Shown: positions 34,294-44,710 of the stretch, in pieces
How positions within the stretch are numbered: position 1 is the stretch's first letter
How the letters are laid out: each line of letters begins with the position of its first letter
Source: an uncultured Verrucomicrobiota bacterium
Lineage (GTDB): Bacteria; Verrucomicrobiota; Kiritimatiellia; RFP12; UBA1067
Direction of reading: 5' to 3'
Assembly: GCA_946610035.1 (NCBI GenBank)
Contig: CAMOCC010000013.1
Location: 1 to 47,527 of the forward strand
Length of the DNA stretch: 47,527 nt
Notes under the pieces: generated by a model
Seen by the model: the letters and a program-made list of their open reading frames with translations, nothing else
Told to the model about the DNA's origin: nothing
Database searches by the model: none
Program-made: the position numbers and the translations under genes

Positions 34294-35639
34294 AGCTCTT
34301 CGTCGCCACCCACAACCAGCACAAGATCCGCGAAATCTCGCAGATCCTCCCCGACTTCGAGGTCGTCCCGGACGATCCCGAGGGAGTGGAAGAGAATGCG
34401 CCCGACTTCGCCGGAAACGCGCTCATAAAGGTCCGCGCCATCGCGGCGCGTCACAAGGGCGAGTGGTGCATGGCGGACGATTCGGGCCTGGAGGTGGAGG
34501 CCCTTGGCGGCGCACCCGGCGTTCATTCCGCGCGATACGCGGGCGAGCCGTGCGACACGCCAAGGAACAACGCGCTCCTCCTGAAGAACCTGGAGGGCGT
34601 AGAAAACCGCCGCGCAAGGTTCTCCTGCTGCTGTGCGCTCGTGGACCCCGAAGGGCGCGAGCACGTGGTCCAAGGGCACTGCCCCGGGCGTATCGCAAAG
34701 AAGGCCGCCGGCGTGGAGGGCTTCGGCTACGATCCGCTCTTCATCCCCGACGGCCACGACAAGTCCTTCGCCGAACTGTCCGCAGACGAGAAGAACGCCA
34801 TCTCCCATCGCGGACGCGCGCTTGCGAATGTAAAAAGCAAAATTGACAATGTAGTATTGGGGAGGCGTACTTCTCCCTGGCTCCAGCTCTTCCGCGTCGT
34901 AAACCTCCCGACCGTCCCGGGCGACGTGCTTGTCGGCGCGGCGGCGGTGATTGCATCCGTGCCCTCCGGCATCTGCGTCATGTCCGGCGTCGGAGGTCCG
35001 GAAGGTCCGTGGATCAAGCCGGTCGACAGCCTCCCCGCCGTTGGATGGGCGGCTCTCGCAAGCGTGTTTGTCTACATGTTCGGTCTCGCCCAGAACGACA
35101 TCTTCGGAGCCAAGACGGACCGTGCACGTCCGATTCCCGACGGGCGCATATCGATTGCCGCGGCATGGTCCGCAGCCTTGGCATGCCTGCTGGCGACGTC
35201 CGCGACAGGCTTTGCCGCCGGATTGCCCAGATCGTGGTGGACGGCGGTGCTGGCACTGGCGGTGACTGCAACGGCCTACAACAAGTTCAAGTGCTGGTGG
35301 ATGATGGGCCTGTGCCGCGCGCTCAACGTCATTTGCGGCGCGGCGGTTGTAAGCCCGCATTGGGGAGGCTACGACAATTTCAGGAGCATGGGCGTCGCCG
35401 TATTGTGGTGGCTTTACATTTCGCTTGTCACGCTCTATTCCGAGGGAGAGGAGGACGACCCAGCGAAGCGCCGCCGCGTCGGGTTGCTGGTTGGCGGCAT
35501 AGTCTACCTCCAGCTTGCGGCTCTGATCGTCCTCACCGTTTTGAATCCCGTCGTGAAGCCGCTCCTGATCGCCGGAGCCGTGCTGCTCGTCGTGCTCCGC
35601 CTTTTCAAACGAATCTTCCCGAAAGTGAGCGCGTCATGA
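34290..35639 (+). CDS. RdgB/HAM1 (XTP/dITP diphosphatase) fused to UbiA-like prenyltransferase
   Basis: N-half VATHNQHKIREI, ADDSGLEVEALGGAPGVHSARYAG, GFGYDPLF, SHRGRAL; C-half NDIFGAKTDRARPIPDGRIS (UbiA first Asp motif) and TM segments. Confidence 0.8.
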   Translation: MKLFVATHNQHKIREISQILPDFEVVPDDPEGVEENAPDFAGNALIKVRAIAARHKGEWCMADDSGLEVEALGGAPGVHSARYAGEPCDTPRNNALLLKNLEGVENRRARFSCCCALVDPEGREHVVQGHCPGRIAKKAAGVEGFGYDPLFIPDGHDKSFAELSADEKNAISHRGRALANVKSKIDNVVLGRRTSPWLQLFRVVNLPTVPGDVLVGAAAVIASVPSGICVMSGVGGPEGPWIKPVDSLPAVGWAALASVFVYMFGLAQNDIFGAKTDRARPIPDGRISIAAAWSAALACLLATSATGFAAGLPRSWWTAVLALAVTATAYNKFKCWWMMGLCRALNVICGAAVVSPHWGGYDNFRSMGVAVLWWLYISLVTLYSEGEEDDPAKRRRVGLLVGGIVYLQLAALIVLTVLNPVVKPLLIAGAVLLVVLRLFKRIFPKVSAS

Positions 35640-36793
35640 AGAAGCTGACCGTAGTCGCCGCCGGACTTGGATGGAAGCTCCTCGAGCGCCGCAAGGCGAC
35701 CGAGATGGCGGGGCTGAGGTTCCGTCCGGAGAAAAGCGTCTTCCCGGCCGTAACATGCGTTGCGCAGGCGACGCTCAGGACGGGGCTTCCGCCGTCCGAA
35801 CACGGCATGATGACGAACGGCTGCTGGTTCGACGACCTCGTGCGGCCCATGTTCTGGGAGCAGAGCGCGCGTCTCGTGAAGGGCAGGCGCGTATGGGCCG
35901 ACCGCCGCGCGTCGGGCGGGACGGTGGGGCTCTTCTTCTTCCAGCAGTCGATGGGCGAGGAGGCGGATGCGATAGTGACGCCCGCGCCGATCCACAAGCA
36001 CGGCGGCGGCATGGTGATGAGCTGCTATACGAAGCCGACGGATGCCGCGTCCGCGATCGAGAGGCGGCTCGGACGCTTCCCTCTGTGGCGCTACTGGGGG
36101 CCGCTATCCTCCGCGAAGGTCGGCCGCAGGTGCATCGACTGGTTCGAGGCGATGACGGACGAGACGGACGTGGACGAGGCGTACCTGTACCTTCCGACGC
36201 TCGACTACAAGGCGCAGAGGAACGGACCCGACTCGCCGCAGGACGTCGCCGCGTTCGCGGAGCTGCGCCGTCAGCTTGAACGTATCGCGGACATATGCCA
36301 GAGGCGCGGATGCGAACTTTCCGTCACGGGGGACTACGAGATAACGCCCGTGACCGCGGCGCCGTTCCGCCCCAACGTCGTCCTGCGCCGAGAAGGGCTC
36401 TTCAGGACGCGGACCGTTGGCGGCATGTCATACCCCGACTTCCACCAGTCGACGGCGTTCGCGCTCTGCGACCACGAAGTGTGCATCGTCTACGGCGAGC
36501 GGCGCGAGGAGGCGGCTAAGATCCTTCTTGCGACGGGCCTCTGCGAACGTCCTTCCGACGCCGACCGCGAACCGCCGAATGCCGGATGCGAGATACTACT
36601 CGCGAAGCCCGGTTCGTGGTGCGAGTACAAGTGGTGGACGGACAACCGCGAGGCGCCCGACTACGCGAGCCACGTGGACATACACAACAAGCCCGGATTC
36701 GATCCGACGGAACTCTTCTTCTTTGGCAGGGGGATAGTAAAGGGAACACACGGCCGCCGCTGCGCGGTCGCGACTACGGAGGACAATGCATGA
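35636..36793 (+). CDS. alkaline phosphatase / type I phosphodiesterase-nucleotide pyrophosphatase-like protein
   Basis: FPAVTCVAQATLRTGLPPSEHGMMTNGCWF; HVDIHNKPGFDPTELFF; ATG at 35636 overlaps the preceding stop. Confidence 0.7.
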   Translation: MKKLTVVAAGLGWKLLERRKATEMAGLRFRPEKSVFPAVTCVAQATLRTGLPPSEHGMMTNGCWFDDLVRPMFWEQSARLVKGRRVWADRRASGGTVGLFFFQQSMGEEADAIVTPAPIHKHGGGMVMSCYTKPTDAASAIERRLGRFPLWRYWGPLSSAKVGRRCIDWFEAMTDETDVDEAYLYLPTLDYKAQRNGPDSPQDVAAFAELRRQLERIADICQRRGCELSVTGDYEITPVTAAPFRPNVVLRREGLFRTRTVGGMSYPDFHQSTAFALCDHEVCIVYGERREEAAKILLATGLCERPSDADREPPNAGCEILLAKPGSWCEYKWWTDNREAPDYASHVDIHNKPGFDPTELFFFGRGIVKGTHGRRCAVATTEDNA

Positions 36794-37590
36794 AAGCGGA
36801 ACAGATAATCGTGCCACTTGCGGCATTCATCATCGGCGGAGCGCTGGGCGTGGCCCTCGCGCCCATGCCGACTGCGGAGCCTCAAAAGCCGGTCGAGAAG
36901 CGCGTGGAGAAGGGCGTCAAGCTCGAGCTCGAGGACCAGAGCGCGGCAGTCCTGCGCGCGCAGGTACAGGAGCTCAAGAAGCAAATCGCAGCGCTCAAGG
37001 CCGAGAAGGATGACGCCTCCGCTCAGGCGGAGGTCCAGGTCGCCGAGGAGGCGCGTCCCGAGCGCGAACGCCGCGGTGGCGGACGCGATGGATGGCGCGA
37101 ACGCATGGAGCGCATGAAGAAGGAGAACCCCGAGCAGTACGCTGCGATGACCAACGGCATTGCGCGCTGGCGCAGGAGCCGTCTTGAGGCCGCCCAGAAC
37201 AAGCTCGACTTCTTCGGGTCCATCGACATGTCCAAGATGTCCGACGAGGACCGCGAGCGCACCGAGAAGCTTCAGGACCTCCTGGTGAGGCGCGAGGAGC
37301 TGGAGTCCAAGATGAGCCCCGAAAGCGATGCGACGGACGATGAGCGCCGCCAGATGATGCGCGACATGTGGTCCATGGGCGGGGAGATCAACCAGCTGAA
37401 CGGACAGGTCCGCGAGGCCCTGTTCAGGCAGACGGTCGCGGAACTCGGTTTCGTCGGCGAGGAGGCGGATGCCGTGTCCGGCGCAATATCCGCGATCATC
37501 GAGATGACCAGCGACGGCGGAATGGGCGGCCCCGGCGGACCCGGCGGCGGGCGGGGCGGACCCGGCGGCGGACGCGGCAGGAGGCGCTGA
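36790..37590 (+). CDS. membrane-anchored coiled-coil protein with GPGG/RGG-rich C-terminal tail
   Basis: N-terminal TM; charged heptads; tail GGMGGPGGPGGGRGGPGGGRGRRR. Confidence 0.7.
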   Translation: MKAEQIIVPLAAFIIGGALGVALAPMPTAEPQKPVEKRVEKGVKLELEDQSAAVLRAQVQELKKQIAALKAEKDDASAQAEVQVAEEARPERERRGGGRDGWRERMERMKKENPEQYAAMTNGIARWRRSRLEAAQNKLDFFGSIDMSKMSDEDRERTEKLQDLLVRREELESKMSPESDATDDERRQMMRDMWSMGGEINQLNGQVREALFRQTVAELGFVGEEADAVSGAISAIIEMTSDGGMGGPGGPGGGRGGPGGGRGRRR

Positions 37591-37591
37591 G

Positions 37592-38587
37592 ATGAGGCGT
37601 ACCCTTGCAGTCGGGCACTTCCTCAACGCACCGTTCCGGGAGGCGTGCGCCCCGCATCTGGGGCGCATAAGGGAGGTCTTCTTCGCCTGGCCGGGGGTCC
37701 TGTCGTGCCGTCCCGCACCCGATTTCACCGAGGAGGTCCGCGCACGATTCCTCGCGGACCTCAAATGGAGCCGTGAGAACGGGATTCTCCTCGACACGCT
37801 GTTCAACTGCAATTGCTACGGCGACATGGCGATTTCGCCGGACCTTGCGGACTTCGTCGACAGGGTGCTGAAGGAGATGGACGGCGAGGGCCTCTACCCG
37901 GACATCGTGACCACGACGTCCCCGTTCATCGCGACGGTGCTGAGGCGCAGACACCCGTCCGTGAAGATTCGCCTCAGCGTCAACATGCGCATCCACGGCA
38001 CCCTGGGCTTCGAGCCTGTCATGGAGCTGTTCGACTCCTTCTACGCCTCGCGCGAACACCACAGGGACCTCGACTGGCTCGCCAAGCTGTCCGCCTGGGC
38101 GAGGGCGAACGGGAAGATACTCGGGATGCAGGCGAACTCCGGATGCCTCAGGCAGTGTCCCTTCCAGCAGTTCCACGACAACCTCCACGGGCACAACCGC
38201 ATAGCCCAGTCCAAGGTCGGCGAGTCGTTCGACTTCTCCGTCTTCCGGTGCAAGACGAACTACGAGCGCGGCAACTACGAGGACTTCCTGCGGGCGACGT
38301 GGATACGTCCGGAGGACCTGCCCCGCTACGAGGGCCTGGTGGATGTCGTGAAGCTCGCCACCAGGCGCCATCCGCACCCCGTGGAGGTGCTGAACGCATA
38401 CGCGACGTATTCGTACAGCGGGAACCTGGCGGACCTCATGGACCCCGCCCACAAGTTCCCGAAGTCCTTCGACAACAAGTCCTTCGACTCCAATCCGCTG
38501 TGGGACGCGGTCCGCGGCTGCAAATCAGCGAACGACTGCACGCACTGCGGCAAGTGCGCAAAGCTTCTTGAATCCGTCTTCGTCTAG
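37592..38587 (+). CDS. peptidase U32-like / Cys-rich protein
   Basis: GCLRQCPFQQFHDN; terminal CKSANDCTHCGKCAKLLE; TIM-barrel-like sequence. Confidence 0.65.
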   Translation: MRRTLAVGHFLNAPFREACAPHLGRIREVFFAWPGVLSCRPAPDFTEEVRARFLADLKWSRENGILLDTLFNCNCYGDMAISPDLADFVDRVLKEMDGEGLYPDIVTTTSPFIATVLRRRHPSVKIRLSVNMRIHGTLGFEPVMELFDSFYASREHHRDLDWLAKLSAWARANGKILGMQANSGCLRQCPFQQFHDNLHGHNRIAQSKVGESFDFSVFRCKTNYERGNYEDFLRATWIRPEDLPRYEGLVDVVKLATRRHPHPVEVLNAYATYSYSGNLADLMDPAHKFPKSFDNKSFDSNPLWDAVRGCKSANDCTHCGKCAKLLESVFV

Positions 38588-38655
38588 CATCCAGCCCCAG
38601 GAAACCGCTCTATCCATTTCATGACATTATTAAAATGAGGATTGGACGTCCAGAG

Positions 38656-39126
38656 TTCATGAGGAAGGGCTCGCTGGCCTTGGCGGCGGCGTTGCTGGCG
38701 TCGATCGGTTTCCCCGGGGCGGGGGAGTGTGCGCTCATACCCGCGCACGAGTGGAAGAAGATACGCGAGGTGGCGGTGAACTACGACCTGAGCGAGGAGT
38801 CCACGTGGCTGCTGGCCGCGATACGGCGGCACGAGAACGGACGCCCCGGGCTGGAGTTCGGCATAGGGGGGCCGATGAACTCGGGCCACCGCGCCCACCG
38901 CTACCAGGACGGCTACAAGTCCTTCTATATCCAGGCCATGTGGGCGGCGGGGACGGTGAAGCGACACTACAAGGGGGACATTACGGCGTTCGGGAAGCGC
39001 TACAATCCGGCGAATCCGCAGAAGTGGACGAACGGGGTCCTGTCGCTCATCCGCCGGCTCAAGAAGGAGAACAACAACCGACTCCCAGGCGACAAGCCGG
39101 CCAAGCGCGAGATTTTCTTCCCCTGA
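38656..39126 (+). CDS. exported lysozyme/transglycosylase-like hypothetical protein
   Basis: Signal peptide; AAIRRHENGRPGLEFGIGG...; KRYNPANPQKWTNGV. Start could also be 38635. Confidence 0.55.
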   Translation, partial: FMRKGSLALAAALLASIGFPGAGECALIPAHEWKKIREVAVNYDLSEESTWLLAAIRRHENGRPGLEFGIGGPMNSGHRAHRYQDGYKSFYIQAMWAAGTVKRHYKGDITAFGKRYNPANPQKWTNGVLSLIRRLKKENNNRLPGDKPAKREIFFP

Positions 39127-39170
39127 AATGCGCCCCGGCGGACGGTTTGCAAAATTGGTGAAGTTTGCCA

Positions 39171-39200
39171 TTGACAGCCAAGCCGTCGTTTTGATAGAAT
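39171..39200 (+). promoter_or_regulatory. sigma70-like promoter TTGACA-18-TAGAAT for tRNA-Met
   Basis: -35 at 39171-39176, -10 at 39195-39200, 33 nt before the tRNA. Confidence 0.7.
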
Positions 39201-39232
39201 ATGTCACTGTCGTGTCTCATTAGAGGCTCTTT

Positions 39233-39308
39233 GGCGAGGTAGCTCAGTCGGTAGAGCAAAGGACTCATAAGCCTTGGGTCGAGGGTTCGAACCCCTCCTT
39301 CGCCACCA
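39233..39308 (+). tRNA. tRNA-Met (CAT)
   Basis: GGCGAGG...CTCATAA...GGGTTCGAACCCC..CTTCGCCACCA; cloverleaf folds by eye. Confidence 0.95.
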
Positions 39309-39388
39309 ATCCAAAACAAAATAAAATACCCCCTTGCGCATTGGGAGCCGAATATGATATACTATGCAAGTTTTCCGTCGCGGAAGAT

Positions 39389-39464
39389 GCCACTTTAGCT
39401 CAGTAGGTAGAGCACATCCTTGGTAAGGATGAGGTCGTCGGTTCGATTCCGATAGGTGGCTCCA
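39389..39464 (+). tRNA. tRNA-Thr (GGT)
   Basis: GCCACTT...TTGGTAA...GGTTCGATTCC..AGGTGGCTCCA. Confidence 0.95.
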
Positions 39465-39512
39465 GCCGTGGCGGGGGCAAAGAAGACAAAAACAACTCAC
39501 AGGAGTAAAGAA

Positions 39513-40724
<1,212 letters not shown>

Positions 40725-40746
40725 CAAGACAGGTCTTCTGTGAGAT

Positions 40747-40784
40747 GCCTGCCCGTCAGGCCCGGCCGGAAGTGGCCGGCCGGG
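40747..40784 (+). promoter_or_regulatory. two adjacent GC-rich hairpins between tuf and rpmG
   Basis: GCCTG-CCCGT-CAGGC (40747-40761) and CCCGGCCGG-AAGTGG-CCGGCCGGG (40761-40784); no U-tract. Confidence 0.6.
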
Positions 40785-40838
40785 GCGGCGGGTGGGCTCG
40801 AATCTCATGAAGCGGAATGAACGAATTGAGGTAAAGAC

Positions 40839-40988
40839 ATGCGTGACCTCGCGATATTGGCCTGCGGTGAGTGCAAGCGTCGCAACTACACGACGACTCG
40901 CAACAAGAAGACGACGACGGAGCGTCTCGAGAAGGTGAAGTTCTGCCCGAGCTGCCGCAAGCGCACGACCCACAAGGAAACGAAGTAA
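40839..40988 (+). CDS. rpmG: 50S ribosomal protein L33 (four-Cys form)
   Basis: [49 protein letters not shown]; below the ORF-track length cutoff. Confidence 0.97.
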   Translation: MRDLAILACGECKRRNYTTTRNKKTTTERLEKVKFCPSCRKRTTHKETK

Positions 40989-41006
40989 GGTCGTACCACT
41001 CCATTT

Positions 41007-41080
41007 AGGGTAGTAGCACAATGGCAGTGCAGCGGTCTCCAAAACCGCCTATGGGGGTTCGATTCCCTCCTACCCTGCCA
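41007..41080 (+). tRNA. tRNA-Trp (CCA)
   Basis: AGGGTAG...CTCCAAA...GGGTTCGATTCCC..CTACCCTGCCA. Confidence 0.95.
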
Positions 41081-41100
41081 ACAACTTACGAAGAGCGGAT

Positions 41101-41292
41101 ATGGACATCATAAAGAAGACAGGTGATTACATGAAGGGCGTGAGCGCCGAGACCAAGCGCGTCACCTGGCCCTCCGGTCGCGAACTCTGGGAGTCGACTC
41201 TCGTTGTAATCGCGTTCATCATCATTCTCTCGGCCGCCACGGGCGCCTGCGATTTCGTCGTCCACTTCGCTCTCAAGCTCATCAACAACTGA
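41101..41292 (+). CDS. secE: preprotein translocase subunit SecE
   Basis: GVSAETKRVTWPSGRELWESTLVVIAFIII; between tRNA-Trp and nusG. Confidence 0.95.
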   Translation: MDIIKKTGDYMKGVSAETKRVTWPSGRELWESTLVVIAFIIILSAATGACDFVVHFALKLINN

Positions 41293-41302
41293 GGTCGGGC
41301 AA

Positions 41303-41920
41303 ATGGAAAAGCAGTGGTTTGTGTTGCATACGCTTACGGGCCAGGAGAACAAGGCCCAGAAGTCGATTCTTGCGCGTGTCAAGCTCGAGCGCATGGAGGA
41401 CTACGTAGGCCGCTGCGAGATTCCGACCGAGCGCGTCACCGAGAAGAAGAACGGCAAGAAGCGCACGATTACGAAGAAGTTCTTCCCCGGCTACGTCCTC
41501 TGCGAACTCGCCCTCTACGACGAGGCCCGCGGAATCGACGAGAGCGGCAGGAAGGCGATATACGAGCGGACATGGCAGTTCCTGCGCGACACACCCGGTG
41601 TTATCGGGTTCGTGGGCGGTGACCGTCCGATGCCGCTCAAGAAGCAGGAAGTGGACGCGATCCTCTCCGACAAGCCGCACGGTGTGCAGGAGCTCGAGCG
41701 TCCCAAGATCGATTTCTCCGTCGACGAGGCGGTGAAGATAACCGACGGCGCGTTCATGGGTTTGACGGGCCAGGTTTCAATGGTGGATCCCGACAAGGGC
41801 AAACTCAAGGTCGAAGTGAACATCTTCAACCGCAAGGTCCAAGTCGACGCCGAGTACTGGCAGGTCGAGAAGGTCCCGATCGGGGACGTCTTCGAAGAGG
41901 CCAAGCAGGGCAAGGCGTAG
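41303..41920 (+). CDS. nusG: transcription termination/antitermination protein NusG
   Basis: WFVLHTLTGQENKAQKSI; FFPGYVL; PGVIGFVGG; KOW region. Confidence 0.98.
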   Translation: MEKQWFVLHTLTGQENKAQKSILARVKLERMEDYVGRCEIPTERVTEKKNGKKRTITKKFFPGYVLCELALYDEARGIDESGRKAIYERTWQFLRDTPGVIGFVGGDRPMPLKKQEVDAILSDKPHGVQELERPKIDFSVDEAVKITDGAFMGLTGQVSMVDPDKGKLKVEVNIFNRKVQVDAEYWQVEKVPIGDVFEEAKQGKA

Positions 41921-41987
41921 GGTTGCTTCCCCGCTACCACCGGACATGGATCTCCGGGAGGGGTTGCGCAAATGAAGGCAAAGGACA

Positions 41988-42413
41988 ATGGCTAAGAAAG
42001 TCACTGGAGTCGTCAAGCTCCAGATTCCGGCCGGCGCTGCGAATCCCGCACCGCCCGTCGGTCCGGCCCTTGGTTCTGCTGGTGTCAACATCATGCAGTT
42101 CTGCAAGGAGTTCAACGCGAAGACGGCGAAGGACGCCGGTCTCGTCATCCCCGTGATCATCACGGTCTACCAGGACCGCAGCTTCTCGCTGCAGTTCAAG
42201 TCGCCGCCTGCGTCGGTGCTCCTCAAGAAGGAGGCCGGTCTCGCCAAGGGCAGCGGCGTTCCCAACAAGAACAAGGTCGGCAAGGTCACCAAGGCCCAGC
42301 TCCTCAAGATCGTCGAGATGAAGAAGGCCGACCTCAACACCGAGGATCCGGAGCAGGCTGTCAAGATGATCGCCGGCACGGCTCGCAACATGGGAATCGA
42401 GGTGGTTGAATGA
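41988..42413 (+). CDS. rplK: 50S ribosomal protein L11
   Basis: [38 protein letters not shown]. Confidence 0.99.
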   Translation: MAKKVTGVVKLQIPAGAANPAPPVGPALGSAGVNIMQFCKEFNAKTAKDAGLVIPVIITVYQDRSFSLQFKSPPASVLLKKEAGLAKGSGVPNKNKVGKVTKAQLLKIVEMKKADLNTEDPEQAVKMIAGTARNMGIEVVE

Positions 42414-43102
42414 AGCACGGCAAGAAGTACAGGAGCGCGCTGAAGAAGGCGCCCCAGAAGCCCGTCAGCATCGAAGAGGCCGTCAAGTTCGTCAAGGCGA
42501 ACGCCGGCGCGAAGTTCGACGAGACGGTCGACGTCTATTTCCATCTCGGCAAGGAGCTCACCAAGGGCGACACCGCCGTCCGCGGCATCGTCAAGCTCCC
42601 GAACGGCTCGGGCAAGTCCGTCAAGGTCGCCGTCTTCGCAGGCGGCGATGCGGCTGAGGCCGCCAAGCAGGCCGGTGCCGACTTCGTCGGAATGGCCGAC
42701 CTGGTCGAGAAGGTCACCAAGGAGGGCTGGTGCGATTTCGACGTCGCGATCGCGACTGTCGAGGCGATGAAGGAAGTCCGCAAGTGCGCCCGCGTCCTCG
42801 GTCCCCGCGGCCTCATGCCCAACCCGAAGACGGGCACGGTCACGGACGACACCGCAACCGCCGTCAAGGAGGCGAAGGGCGGCAAGGTCGATTTCCGCAT
42901 GGACAAGACCGGCAACCTCAGCGTCGTCGCGGGCAAGCGCTCGTTCGATGCCGACAAGCTCGTCGAGAACGTGAAGGCCGTGATCTCCGCCGTGCAGGCC
43001 GCGAAGCCCGCCACGGTGAAGGGCGTCTTCATCAAGTCCGTGACAATCTCCTCCACGATGGGCGTCGGCGTGCCCGTGATCGCCGCGGCTGATGCCGAAT
43101 AA
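42410..43102 (+). CDS. rplA: 50S ribosomal protein L1
   Basis: [21 protein letters not shown] overlap with rplK. Confidence 0.99.
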   Translation: MKHGKKYRSALKKAPQKPVSIEEAVKFVKANAGAKFDETVDVYFHLGKELTKGDTAVRGIVKLPNGSGKSVKVAVFAGGDAAEAAKQAGADFVGMADLVEKVTKEGWCDFDVAIATVEAMKEVRKCARVLGPRGLMPNPKTGTVTDDTATAVKEAKGGKVDFRMDKTGNLSVVAGKRSFDADKLVENVKAVISAVQAAKPATVKGVFIKSVTISSTMGVGVPVIAAADAE

Positions 43103-43120
43103 CACGAGGGGGATATCGAA

Positions 43121-43657
43121 ATGAGAATTGAGAAGATTGCGATTCTTAACGAAGTCGTCGAGCGCGTCAAGGACTCGGACTACTGCTTCATCGTCAACCA
43201 CGGCGGCGTGACCGTCGCGCAGATGGCGAAGCTCCGTTCCGACCTCCGCAAGGTCGACAGCCGCCTCCTCGTCGTCAAGAACACCTATCTCGCGAAGGTC
43301 GCGAAGGAGAAGGGCTGGAGCGACGAGGTGAACGCGATGCTCTCGGGCAATACCGCGATCGTCACCGGTCACGGCGAACCTACGGCGGTCGCGAAGGCTA
43401 TAATGGAGTTCGTCAAGGCCTCCGCCGGCAGGGCGTCCGTCAAGGGCGCCGACTACGACAACAAGATCGTGGACGCGGCGATGGTCGAGGCGCTCTCCAA
43501 GATCCCCGGCAAGAACGAGCTGCGTGCGACGCTCCTCATGCTCCTCAAGGAGCCTGCGACCCGTCTCGCGCGCGTTCTCTCCGAGAAGGCCAAGAAGGGC
43601 GGCGAAGCCGCTCCTGCTGCCGAGGCGCCCGCCGCCGAGGCTTCCGCACAGGCGTAA
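43121..43657 (+). CDS. rplJ: 50S ribosomal protein L10
   Basis: Position between rplA and rplL; VTVAQMAKLRSDLRKVDSRLLVVKNTYLAKVA. Confidence 0.97.
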   Translation: MRIEKIAILNEVVERVKDSDYCFIVNHGGVTVAQMAKLRSDLRKVDSRLLVVKNTYLAKVAKEKGWSDEVNAMLSGNTAIVTGHGEPTAVAKAIMEFVKASAGRASVKGADYDNKIVDAAMVEALSKIPGKNELRATLLMLLKEPATRLARVLSEKAKKGGEAAPAAEAPAAEASAQA

Positions 43658-43718
43658 CGACAAAACTTTCCTTCAGATGAAAAACGCTGAAGGTTGAACT
43701 AAAAAGGAAACAAAGAAA

Positions 43719-44084
43719 ATGACAAACGAAGAAATCATCAAGGAACTCTCGGGCAAGACCGTTCTCGAGATCAACGAGCTCGTCAAGGCCCTCGAAGAGG
43801 CGTGGGGCGTCTCCGCCGCCGCCGCTGTCGCAGTCGCCGCTCCCGGAGCCGGTGCCGCCGCAGCCGAGGAGAAGACCGAGTTCGACGTCATCCTCAAGGC
43901 CGCCGGTGCGAACAAGATCGCGGTCATCAAGGAGATCCGCGCGATTACGGGCCTCGGCCTCAAGGACGCCAAGGACATGGTCGACGGCGCTCCCAAGAAG
44001 GTCAAGGAAGCCATCGCGAAGGACGAGGCCGAGAAGATCGCCGAGCAGCTCAAGAAGGCCGGCGCCGAGGTCGAGGTCAAGTAA
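43719..44084 (+). CDS. rplL: 50S ribosomal protein L7/L12
   Basis: [48 protein letters not shown]. Confidence 0.99.
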   Translation: MTNEEIIKELSGKTVLEINELVKALEEAWGVSAAAAVAVAAPGAGAAAAEEKTEFDVILKAAGANKIAVIKEIRAITGLGLKDAKDMVDGAPKKVKEAIAKDEAEKIAEQLKKAGAEVEVK

Positions 44085-44104
44085 TCACGACTTGCTTCAA
44101 GGTC

Positions 44105-44141
44105 AAAAAGGCTGCGGTTCAACACCGCAGCCTTTTTTTTT
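44105..44141 (+). terminator. rho-independent terminator after rplL
   Basis: AAAAAGGCTGCGGT-TCAAC-ACCGCAGCCTTTTTTTTT. Confidence 0.95.
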
Positions 44142-44556
44142 GAAAAAGGGGCTGCCGGACGGGTTCGAGCACTGGATAGCCAAGTTCACTCCGCCAGAAT
44201 ATCCGTACAGGGGACGATGCGAATACGAAATCATGCAGAAGGCAAGGGCCGCTGGAATCGAGACGAGCGAATGCCGTCTGTTCGAGCTTGATGGAATTGA
44301 ACACTTCATGACGAAAAGGTTCGACCGCGACGGACAGAAACGCCATCATGTGCAGACGCTCGCCGCCATTGCGCATCTTCCGACGGGCATGGGGGCGGAG
44401 GTCTGCTCGTACGACAACATATTTTCCGTAATCGACGATCTCGGACTCGGCTACGAGTCGAAGATAACGTACGACGATCTACTTGCCGTCGCGGACCGCT
44501 TCGCGATCGGCACGGCGCAGCGCGTGCTGCGCGAGGTCAAGTCGGCGCTGGCCTAA
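44142..44556 (+). pseudogene. HipA-like remnant lacking the catalytic core
   Basis: WIAKFTPPE...RCEYEIMQKARAAGIETSECRLFE...HFMTKRFDRDGQKRHHVQTLAAIAHL then directly to C-terminal YDDLLAVADRFAIGTAQRVLREVKSALA. Confidence 0.75.
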
Positions 44557-44598
44557 GAAGCGGTTATGAAAACAGGCGCGCCGCGGCTGACATCGGAC

Positions 44599-44620
44599 GT
44601 GTCTCTGAGGTGTCTCTGAG
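44599..44620. repeat. two tandem 11-bp units GTGTCTCTGAG
   Basis: Direct reading. Confidence 0.8.
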
Positions 44621-44710
44621 GTGTCCTTCGCGCCGAAGAAATGATATACTATTGGAGTTATGCGCGCCTGCGCGCCGATTTAAAAACCCAATGGAGATAA
44701 GGAGACGGAC

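Noticed and set aside
44590-44625. GTGTCTCTGAG tandem as a regulatory array
   Set aside because: Only two full copies, no matching motif elsewhere noticed; listed as a simple repeat only.
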